64,000 nucleotides of DNA from Aotearoamyces nothofagi. Its lineage: Eukaryota; Ascomycota; Leotiomycetes; Leotiales; Tympanidaceae. Positions 24,015 through 33,068 of this stretch are shown one piece after another. Where the stretch lies: NCBI GenBank assembly GCA_015345905.1, contig JADDTR010000013.1, forward strand, positions 124,001 to 188,000, in the 5' to 3' direction. Each line of letters opens with the position of its first letter. The first letter of the stretch is position 1. The notes under the pieces are model-generated. The model saw nothing but the letters and a program-made list of their open reading frames with translations, had not been told where the DNA came from and ran no database searches. A program made the position numbers and the translations under genes.

Positions 24015-26450
24015 CTACAGCATAGCGATCAAAGCAGCCCCGAAACCAGCCCATCCCATGACTGGAGAAATAGCAGACGCTGCTCCTGTCGCATATACTA
24101 CTGCCGTTGGAGTAGTTGTCGATGGCGAGAGCGTCGCTGCATTGCTCGCTGTGGCTATTGCGCTGTTTGACTGCGGGATAGGGGATCCGGACTCGGATGC
24201 TGCAGTGGCGACTGAGGCGCCTGATGGTACTGTGACGATGGTGGTTGCTGAAGCCGCGGCCTCTGAAGATGTGATGCTTGATTGCGCGCTTGCTGATGAT
24301 GCAGAAGCTGATGATGCAGAAGCTGATGATGCAGAAGCTGATGATGCAGAAACTGCTGAACTCTCCAGGGCAGGTTGAGAAGCAGCGGGAGTCTCTTGTA
24401 GAAGCTTTGTAGATGTTGGTGATGATGTCGAGTATGGGCTCTTGGCTGGCGGTGACGGTGTAACGGATACTGAACCGACGACAGAGGCTGTTGCTACAGG
24501 GCAAATGGTCGTGTAGAGCGAGATTATCTCAGTGGTGATTGAGCCAAGTGGGCAGTTTGTAACAGTTGCTGGGCAGGCGGTAATGGTGTATACCTTTGTG
24601 GTGTAGACGGTTGAGATTGTTGAACCAGGTGACACAGGAGTAATTTCCGATGTTGAGGTTGGCTGCGCAGAAATTGGAGTCACGGGGCAGATTGTTGTGT
24701 ACAGAGCAATGGTCTCGGTAGTGATTGAACCAACTGGGCAGTCTGTAACCGTTGCGGGACAAGCAGTAATAGTATATACACTTGTTGTAAAGACCGTTGA
24801 GGTTGTAGAGCTTGCTGGAAGGGCGGGGTCGGAAGACGAAACTGGGAGGGTTGCGGAGGTGGATTGGATGATGGATGAAGATGGGGTGCTGGTTGGTGGA
24901 GAGCTTGAGGTGAATGATGTGTTAGAATAGAATGTTGGCAGGGAGAATGAGGTGCTCGAGGCAGACAAGGTGCTTAAGAAAGCTGTAGAGGTGCTTAGGG
25001 AGACAGTAGATGTGTCTGACGAGGCTACAGACGAAGTTGTAGAGACGGCAGACACGGTGGTGGAGGCCGCAGATGTGCTTGTAAAGCCAGTAGATGTGTT
25101 CGAGGAGGCCGCAGATGTGCTTGTAAAGCCAGTAGATGTGTTCGATGAGACAGTGGATGTGCTGATAAAGACAGTAGATGTGTTCGATGAGACAGTGGAT
25201 GTGCTGATAAAGACAGTAGATGTGTTCGAGGGGACAGTGGACGTGTTGAAGGCTGTAGATGTGCTAGAAGACAAGTCGACATTCGATGAAGTGCTGTTTA
25301 TCAAAGTAGAGTTCCCCGGAGCTGTGATCGTAGATGCGGGAGCAGTCGTAGTTGATGAAAAGTTACTGCTTGACGAGCTACTCAAATCTGCCGATGTTGA
25401 CGTGGCAGTCACAAGAGTAGAAGAACAGCTCGTAGAAGTGCTAGACGACGTCGTCGTTGAAGCCGCAGCAGACGAGCTAGTGGAAGTAGCCGAGTCCGAG
25501 CTGCTCGAAGAGGAACTTGTAGAGTCTGAAGATGTGGTGCTTGAAGCCGCCAAATCCGTGCTGCTGGAGCTGGATGTGGTTGAAGTAGTAGACGCAGCGG
25601 GGTAGTAGGTGATAATAAGAGGGGTAGACTGGCTTGACTGGCTGTCTCCGACGGCCTCGGTAGCGGTAATGGAGTTGGTACCAACATCCAAGTCCGTGGT
25701 AAATTGATACGAGAACGTGCCGTCCTGGAGCGAGCTCGTGGTACCAACTAGGACGCCATTTAGATAAATGTCGATCACCAAGCCGGGAGCTGCATTTCCA
25801 GTAATGAGAGGCTGTGCTAGGCTAGTACTATCCGGTGACACTGCAAGATCATATGGTGGATAGAAATCGCTTTCGACAACCTGTGCCAGCGCAGCACTAC
25901 CGGCGCTTACAGTTCCATCAAGGTATATCCAGAACGTCAATGTGTAGAGTGTCCCTGGAGTTGTTGAAATGACTTGCGAGATTCCGTCGGTACCACCAAC
26001 GGCGCCATCTTGGAAGTTATAGGAGCCCGAGTGGCTGCCACTGGTGGAAACCTGTCCAGCAGCGCTCAGTCCTTGGGTACCGACGAGATACCAGGGAGAG
26101 AGTGAGCCGGTTTCGAATCCTGGGTTCTGGACTAGGTTGCTGCTGCTGCCTGCGGCGGTTACTACAAAGTCGTCGAAGTGGAAATAGGACGGGTCGTTGC
26201 GGACGAGGATTGTCAGGACGACAGATGTTGAGAGGGCGGTGAATTGAGCCGTGATTTGGGTGTATGCAAATGCAGCGACACCCTCATAGGTATTCCCGTC
26301 GGCTGGCGAAGAGTACAGGACAGTGGCTCCAGAAGTTGTGTCACGCTTCTGGTTCTCGCCGAGGAAATCCGATGGGTATTTCGATGCTGACAGCGAATGT
26401 GAAAGGCCGAAAAGGCAAGACGCAGCGACGAAAAGGGACGAAGACCACAT
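24015..26450 (-). CDS. GPI-anchored, Ser/Thr-rich cell-wall adhesin-like protein
   Basis: A single exon encodes 811 residues. The start at 26450 is preferred over upstream in-frame ATGs because it opens a clean signal peptide (MWSSSLFVAASCLFGLSHS). A lectin-like beta-sandwich of CBM4/9 or CBM6 type (NLVQNPGFETGSLSPWYLVG, FWIYLDGT) follows, covering roughly residues 60-200. Next comes an Ig-like module resembling bacterial Ig-like repeats (YPPYDLAVSPDS, GLVIDIYLNGVLVGTT, VGTNSITATEA). A long Ser/Thr-rich stalk carries near-identical units (SNTSTVFISTSTVS, SNTSTGFTSTSAAS). Two copies of a fungal wall-protein repeat occur (VYTITACPATVTDCPVGS and TTETIALYTTICPV), then a short SASASSASAS array, and a hydrophobic end (GWAGFGAALIAML) fitting a GPI-attachment signal. 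It likely sits in the wall and binds carbohydrate or mediates adhesion. Repeat-number variation is expected. Confidence 0.85.
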   Translation of the reverse strand: MWSSSLFVAASCLFGLSHSLSASKYPSDFLGENQKRDTTSGATVLYSSPADGNTYEGVAAFAYTQITAQFTALSTSVVLTILVRNDPSYFHFDDFVVTAAGSSSNLVQNPGFETGSLSPWYLVGTQGLSAAGQVSTSGSHSGSYNFQDGAVGGTDGISQVISTTPGTLYTLTFWIYLDGTVSAGSAALAQVVESDFYPPYDLAVSPDSTSLAQPLITGNAAPGLVIDIYLNGVLVGTTSSLQDGTFSYQFTTDLDVGTNSITATEAVGDSQSSQSTPLIITYYPAASTTSTTSSSSSTDLAASSTTSSDSTSSSSSSSDSATSTSSSAAASTTTSSSTSTSCSSTLVTATSTSADLSSSSSSNFSSTTTAPASTITAPGNSTLINSTSSNVDLSSSTSTAFNTSTVPSNTSTVFISTSTVSSNTSTVFISTSTVSSNTSTGFTSTSAASSNTSTGFTSTSAASTTVSAVSTTSSVASSDTSTVSLSTSTAFLSTLSASSTSFSLPTFYSNTSFTSSSPPTSTPSSSIIQSTSATLPVSSSDPALPASSTTSTVFTTSVYTITACPATVTDCPVGSITTETIALYTTICPVTPISAQPTSTSEITPVSPGSTISTVYTTKVYTITACPATVTNCPLGSITTEIISLYTTICPVATASVVGSVSVTPSPPAKSPYSTSSPTSTKLLQETPAASQPALESSAVSASSASASSASASSASASSASAQSSITSSEAAASATTIVTVPSGASVATAASESGSPIPQSNSAIATASNAATLSPSTTTPTAVVYATGAASAISPVMGWAGFGAALIAML

Positions 26451-28689
26451 TGTAGGAATCGGACTCGAAGGACAAGATCTAGGTGGATATGACTGAAAGA
26501 AGGAGATCTGGATGACGAGGGAAATGCAACGACCTACTCTACCTCTATATGTCCACAAGAAGCATCCCAGCCTGTTCCAGGGGGGTCGTTCCTTCCCCAT
26601 CCAGAACACAAAATCAGAAGCCGGGAGCTGACAACCATCATTATTCCTATTTCAGGAAACAATAGTGTCGCTCATTAGCAGATCTGGACTGCAAGTATCC
26701 GGCCCAATATGGAGATTTGGAAGCAGAGACCCATAGCTGTAGCTCCGGTGGGACGTTAGTTGTTTGGTACTGCCAGGTCAGGAAAAAAAGCCACAAAGCG
26801 AACACGAACAGCTTCACCCTTCTAGAACGCCACAGCAAAGAGATTTTCGCAGTTCTGAAGAGATGGAGACATGATGCGCGGTTAGAGATGGATTCCCGTG
26901 CAGGATAGTGTATCTAGCAGCTCGAAGCTCGCATTGCTGAGATATCTTGCCTGGCATACAGGAACCTCTCTCTCGGTGATCTTTGCATCGTGGAACAATA
27001 CCCCAGTTCGGGGACTCTGCATCACTCTGTACCTGGATAATGTCTATGTCTATCCGCATGAACCACCGTAGATCCTCCAGCATCCTCACCCCCCATCTCT
27101 GCCGTACTAACGTGCGCACCGCCCAGCTGAAGGCCTAGCTCTGTCCCGAGTCGAATCCCCCATGGAAACAATCCCATTCTACGGCACCGCCGACATGGAT
27201 CATCGGGCGCAGGATCTCGAAAGGGGCGCGCGCCCGATGGTGTGTACTTGGCCGGTCGTCTTAATTTTCCTGCTTCCTGGGGTTTTTATCGCAAGCGCGC
27301 AGCCTAGAGACGCCTAATCGCCTTGACGCCGTCTAGATCGCCGTCGCCCGGTAAAGCACCGCGTCCGATTCGGCCATTGTAACAAGACATGCTGGAGATG
27401 CGATGCTGGAGGTGTGCCGCACGATTAGATGAAAAGGCGCAATATGAACGATGGGACAGGCCTTTGTAGTATGCAGCACAGGTATATTCAGCAATCAAGT
27501 ATCCGGTGTCGAGGGACGTACCAAGTGGAAACGTGGTGCACCTGAACACTTGTACTGTATATACAATGCAATACCTCCTCTCTCATATCTGCCACTTCTA
27601 TTATCTACCACTCCTGCCATCTGCCATCTGTCGTCGCTACTGTAGTAGGCCCGGGCGGCAGATTAGCTACAAGGATCCCCTTTCCCATCAAAGACCGCCG
27701 CGCCGCGATGTCACTCTCTATTCCGTGCCTCCTAATTTGCCCGTCTTGCGCACAAGCCACAAGCGCAGTCGAAGAGCTCCGGTGGCTTGAGAACGTCGGC
27801 TGCATTGACTTCTGTCAGGTCGCATGCCCGACGGGGACAAGCAAGGGGCACGGAACCGCCGACGCAAGGTGGCTTGTTAAACGCTGGACACGCTCGCTGC
27901 GCTGTGTGTGCTGGTTATGCTTAAGATGATCTTTCGCGCGGTTGGCCGGGGGCTCTGTCCGCACGTGACATGTTTAGGCTTTGGGACTTGCTGGGCTTGG
28001 GGGAGATTGGTGGCTTAGTTAAGGTAAGCACGGGTTCTAGAAGCTGAGGCTTATAGGCTAGAGCTGAGGCTTATAGGCTAGAGATACAAGGTGGCTATTA
28101 AGTATCCCGCTCCAACAAGGCCTGGGAGTTTTTTTGCCCTGAAGTGGAGCAGCATCCGGGCACTACTCTCTGGAGAGTCTCTCCAGGCGAAACGACTTGG
28201 TAAGCTGTAACTGAGGAAGAGCTAGTAGATGCGGGATTTCTTTTACTGTTCGATATATGTTATTGTATACATTTCCGCAATCAATTGTTTACGGCACAGG
28301 TATGGCTTGATAGCGGATTCTAGGTTGCGAGAAGAGGTGCTCAGGGGGTTCGAGGAGGGCAGCGTCGTTGTCCTGGATCAGAATCGTAGATTTACTGCAT
28401 ATGTTGGCCGAACCGAGTATAATATAGACAAAAGGCAACCCGGAATTTTCAAGATACCATTCGAGGGCGCCTAGGATCAACAGAAGTTGCCAAACTAGTG
28501 TCCAAACCTGGATATTACAAGTCTAAATAATATATCCAACGACCGGTAGGAGCTTCAATGGCTGGTAACTGGTGGTCTAGGAGTTTCAGAGGTATCGCCT
28601 CGAGGCTCTCTGTAGGCCGCAAAAATTTGTAGACTGTTGTAGATTGGTTGGCGAACCGGTGTCCTAAAAATCAAAATAATATATATATA
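26451..28689. other. Gene-poor intergenic region left of the repeat field
   Basis: This 2.2-kb stretch holds no gene I can support. Frames of 60-100 codons exist on both strands without domains. An exact 20-bp tandem duplication lies at 28042-28081. A plus-strand frame at 28229-28474 has plausible composition (LREEVLRGFEEGSVVVLDQN) but no family and no start context; it could be a short gene or a fragment of one. Confidence 0.4.
28042..28081. repeat. Exact tandem duplication of a 20-bp unit
   Basis: The unit AGCTGAGGCTTATAGGCTAG occurs twice, back to back, without a mismatch. Confidence 0.85.
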
Positions 28690-30260
28690 CACATAGACTG
28701 AGGACTTTCGGAGCCTCCGAGGACAATTTACAGGACTCCTGAAAGCCTCAGACGTCGAGAGACAGGCAACCTATTTATCCAGAAAATGGCATTCGAGGAG
28801 TCCTCGCATGCTGGAGAATAGGCAGCCTGGAGGTCCGAGAAGGTACAAATATTGAGAGACAGGTAGCCTGGAACACCAGGAAATAGATGTCGAGGACGCC
28901 TGGGAGTCCAGAAAACAGCCATCGAGGAGTCCTCGAAGCCTTGGATTCTCGAAAACAGGGAACCTAGAGGCCCAAGAAATAGCCTTCGGGGACTCCTCGA
29001 TGATGTCTATAAATATGCCGGCAGCCTGGAGTTCCGCAAGGTGGCATTCGAGGAGTCCCGGCGACCTGGAGTGACAGTTAAATCACTTTCGAGGACGCCT
29101 GGGAGTCCGGAAAACAGCCATCGAGGAGTCCTCGAAGCCTGGGATCCTGGAAAATAGGGAGCCTAGAGGACTCTAGAAATCACTGTCGAGGACACCCCGA
29201 AGTCCGGGAAGAGGCGTTCGAGGAGTCCGAGAAGGTACAAATATTGGGAGATAGGTAGCCTGGGAGTCCGGAAAACAGCCATCGAGTCCTCGAAGCCTGG
29301 GATCCTGGAAAATAGGGAGCCTAGGGGACTCTAGAAATCACTGTCGGGGACACCCCGAAGTCCGGAAAGAGGCGTTCGAGGAGTCCTGAAAACCCGAAAA
29401 AAAGCTGTTGAGGAGTCCTCGAAGCCTTGCATTCCGGGAAATATATTACCTAGGGGGCTCTATAAATCACTGTTGAGGACACCCCGAAAGCCACTCTCCG
29501 GGCTCCTAGGAGTCCTCGAACCTTCGAGATTTCTAAATATATATATATATATGAAACCCTAGAAGCCCAAGAAACGGGCTTCCGAGGACTCCTAGAAGGT
29601 ACAGATCGCGAGAAATGAGGCGGGCAACCTGGCGTTCCCGGAAACCAGTTTCCGAGAGCTCTCCGAGGCCTGCAGACGCGCGAGATGGCTATCGAGGTCA
29701 GCAAATAGGCAGCCTGGACGTCGGAGAACTGGGCTGTCGAGGAGTCCTCGAGCCTGGGAGTTTCAAGCAGAGAGGCGCCCTGGGAGGCTTGAGAAACGGC
29801 CTTCGAGGAGTCGTGGGGGCTGCAGATTCGGGGAGTTCGGCAGCCTGGAGAGGCGAGAAATGGCCTGCGAGGAGTCCTCGGAGCTCCAAATTTTGCAGAA
29901 TAGGAGACCTGGAGGCCCGACAGGGAGCCTTCGAGAACTCCGCGAGAGCCTCCGGTTTACGCAGACCCGTCCGAACTCCTATCTGTTACATATACGACAT
30001 CTCGGTATCTACTGTAGCCCATTCTAGCTATTCCAGGCGTCCCAAAAGAAGCCAGTGACAGGAGCCCTGGGGGCCCCCCGAAGAGGCCTTCGAGGAGTCC
30101 GCGAAGGAGAGAATCTGGGGGAACATGCTGCCTAGGGGGGCCTTGTAGATAGCCATCGAGGACTCCCAGATGCCTCGAATCCCGGAAAACAGGCTCCCGG
30201 GAGAGGCAAGAAATAGCCACCCAGGAGTCCTCTCGGCGTCCTTCTCGCAATCCGAGCACT
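28690..30260. repeat. Degenerate minisatellite field with TCGAGGAGTCCTCGA palindromic core
   Basis: For almost 1.6 kb the DNA is built of diverged copies of a unit of about 28-35 bp. The most frequent block is GAGGAGTC, seen at least eleven times, often within the palindrome TCGAGGAGTCCTCGA. It alternates with AGCCTGGGAGTCCGGAAAA-like and GTCGAGGACACCCCGAAGT-like blocks. Some longer segments recur with few changes, such as those starting near 29101, 29137 and 29263. The two halves differ in divergence; the part after about 29.7 kb is more degraded. No long open frame has coding character. The origin is unknown: an expanded minisatellite is the simplest reading. Confidence 0.75.
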
Positions 30261-30894
30261 TCAAGCGTCCGTACCTTTGAAGCTTTCGGGAATCGGATGT
30301 GCAGGTGTCAGGTTTTATATCACGCCGGGTTCATTTAAGGGAGTTTTTTTGGTTTCTTTTTTTCTTGAATGGCTTGGACTTCTTGCGTCTTGGAACGGGC
30401 GAGAGATGAGAAAAGGAGTAGGTGGGGTCTAGATAAGGTTGGAATCAAGCTTGGATATTGCGGGCTGGCTAAGAGCTCTGGGCTTGAGGAAAGTAGAATA
30501 TCATCACCGTCTTTCGGGAGAGCTGGATCGGGGGGTGCAGAGGGGAGTGTTGCTTCTGGGCATTGGGAGATGGGAGAGAGTAGTATGTATCAGCATCAGC
30601 CGTGAATATCATATCGCGGCCACCGGGGTGGGGTACACGTGACGCAGGACACCAGAGTCGCCTAGCCCGAGCACGTCAGCGATAGCGAGCACACCACACG
30701 CCCAGGAAGCCCGGCCGACGCTAGCCGCTCCGCCGCTCACGCCCACCACGCTTCGGAGCGGAGGCGCACGGCAGAAAAAGGCCCTCCTCGTCCTCCAGCA
30801 AGCCGCCGTCCGTCCCCATCACCCGCATCCCCTTTTCGCAACACCCGCGCCTCGTCGTCCACCTCTCCACCCCCCCTCCCCCCCAGGTCGCGAG
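30261..30894. promoter_or_regulatory. Upstream region of the EamA transporter
   Basis: About 630 bp lie between the repeat field and the transporter start. The last 250 bp become GC-rich and C-rich. TGGGGTACACGTGAC at 30629-30643 contains a CACGTG box and matches a 15-mer in the PKS-hydrolase spacer. A plus-strand frame at 30369-30605 lacks a domain and is not called. Confidence 0.4.
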
Positions 30895-32217
30895 ATGAGC
30901 GCCCCAACCAGCCACGGCTCGGGCTCGGGCTCTGCGCACCAGCAGGCTCTCCCTCCCAGGCCCGCCGGACCAGGCGCCTGGCGGGCAGCGTGGCAGGCCA
31001 ACAAGGGCATAATCCTGATTCTGCTCTCGGAGATCGCGGGGTCGTCGATGGATGCCATCGTGAGGTTTCTGCAGCAGGGAGGGCATGGGATGCATCCTTT
31101 TCAGGTAGATATGCCCCCCCGACGTGCCCCCTGATATGTCATATCAGGAGAGGTCGTTTTTGGGCCGCTTCTTTGCCTGCAATGCTTCTTGCTTGGACGC
31201 CTGTTGATGCGCGATGTAGGTTATATTTGCGCGCATGGCCATGACGTTCGTGCTGAGTAACTTCTACATGTGGTGGACGCAGGTGCCCGATTTCCCGCTG
31301 GGCAAGCCGAGCGTGCGAGGCTGGCTCATGCTCCGCGCCCTCTTTGGATTCTTCGGGCTCTTCTGTCTGTATTGTGGGTGACTCCCTCCCGAACCGCCTA
31401 CGTGACCTTGCTCATGGCTGTAGATTCCGTGCATTACCTGCCCCTTGCGGAGGCTACGATCTTTCGATTCCTAGTGCCCATCGTCACGGCGTGGGCGTGT
31501 TCGGTCTTCTTGGGACAGACGTTCACGAGGAGAGAGCTCGTCGCCGGCCTCGTGGCGCTCGTCGGGGTCGTCATCATCGCTCATCCGTCTAGCATCTTCG
31601 GAGACGTCGACGAGGGCATCGCTCCCTCGAAGGCCGGCGCCATCGACCACGTGACTCCCACCCAGCGCCTCGTCGCCATTGCCGTCTCCGTCCTCGGCGT
31701 CTTCGGCGCGTCAGGCGCCTACACCACGATCCGCGTAATCGGCGACCGCGCCCACGCCCTCATCTCCGTGAACTACTTCGCCTTCCTCGCCACGGCCGGC
31801 TCTGCTGCGGCGCTCCTCGTCCTGCCCGGTATGGCATTCACGATGCCCCAGGGAGCGCGCGAGTGGATCCTTCTCACCCTTCTCGGCCTGCTGGGGTTCG
31901 TCCTCCAGTTCCTCCTCACGGCCGGTCTGCAGCTCGACAAGAGCAGCAGGGCGACCAGCATGCTGTACACCCAGGTCTTGTTCGCCCTGTCCTTCGACTG
32001 GGCCATCTGGGGCGTCCTGCCGCGGAAGTGGAGTCTCTTCGGCGGCGCCATTGTCATTGCCAGCACCCTCTGGTCGGCGCTGCAGAAACCCCACGCGGCG
32101 CCCGTGGGTCCTCTAAAGGAAGCCGCTCTCGACGAGGAGAGCTCTCTCCTTGGCGCGCAGGCGGAAGATGTCGATGGGGTGCCGTACAGGAGAGCGAGTA
32201 TCGGCGTTGGGGAATGA
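30895..32217 (+). CDS. EamA/DMT-family membrane transporter (SLC35G-like)
   Basis: Three exons (30895-31104, 31220-31373, 31424-32217) encode 385 residues; introns are 115 and 50 bp and phases close. The second donor is GTGGGT. The protein has a short polar N-terminus, then about ten hydrophobic helices in two EamA repeats: GIILILLSEIAGSSMDAIVRF, YLPLAEATIFRFLVPIVTAW and VALVGVVIIAHP in the first, and LGVFGASGAYTTIRVIG, LISVNYFAFLATAG and TSMLYTQVLFALSFDW in the second. A polar acidic tail follows (EEDESSLL-like). Family members export or exchange small metabolites across plasma or organelle membranes. The substrate cannot be read from sequence. Codons are strongly GC-ending, like the FSH hydrolase. 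It is convergent with the Zn2Cys6 gene. Confidence 0.92.
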
Positions 32218-33068
32218 GACGGGTGCGTATAGGAGAGCGAGTATCGGCGTTGGAGAATAAAACGCATAACAATCTACACAGGTACAGGCTATTCTCACTG
32301 CCAATAGCCGATGCCAAGCTGGATCTGAGTCGAGGATGATTACGATTCACGAACGAACTGCTATATTTCACGGCTTGGTATGCAGTCGGATTCCATACAA
32401 CTAAACCGGAAAGCAGAGAGTCAGAATCAATAAATCAAAAAGTACTCTAGTTTTCATTAACTTATCAAAACTATCTATTCCTTTTTCCAACCAGGTTCAA
32501 GCCCCGCTATATCACCACCCATAAGCTCGGTACAGACAGCCAAGCCAGCTTCCCATACATTACGCATACCTATACATAATGATATCAGATCGATACCCCA
32601 AACAAACGACCAGTTGGAATTCTCCCCATCAGTCTAGCCTTCCGACTCAAATAAACGCCCACTAGGTCCCTAGCCCAAACGCATCTTCCAAAGCCATCCA
32701 AACCCTCCTATACCATTAAGTTCTAATTACAACGCCTTCCCTGCCCATGTATCGTATCACGTGTAGACTACCGTCCTATTACATCCCATTCCCTCCCCAT
32801 CATACTTAAGTAGCCATGTAATATCTCTACAAGATCTCCAATGCGATCTCTTGTCTGCTTCGTGGTGTGTCTGCCATCGACCGTCTCCTTTCTTCTTTCT
32901 CCTTAGATAGTTTTCTTTTACTTTCAGGTACATAGAAACCAGCTACAGGTCCTAAATACCCAGGGCCCAGAGCTCGTTAATGAATCATAGTAAATTGACA
33001 AGTTCAATCTGCACAGCCCCTGCGCAAGATAAGAATCAAACGAAAATGAAGTAATATTACAGCCTCTC
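32218..33068. other. Convergent intergenic region
   Basis: This 850-bp stretch lies between the transporter and the Zn2Cys6 gene. Just past the transporter stop, a block similar to the end of its coding region (GAGCGAGTATCGGCGTTGG) is repeated, so 32191-32259 carries a short tandem duplication overlapping the stop codon. Otherwise A+T-rich with no gene. Confidence 0.5.

Noticed and set aside
24952-25605. 217-codon plus-strand frame rich in Val, Asp and Glu opposite the wall-protein gene
   Set aside because: It is the mirror of the Ser/Thr repeat codons on the minus strand; no start context or family, and the minus-strand gene explains the sequence.
32480-32520. GGTTCAAGCCC resembling a tRNA T-arm
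   Set aside because: No matching acceptor, D or anticodon arms could be folded around it.
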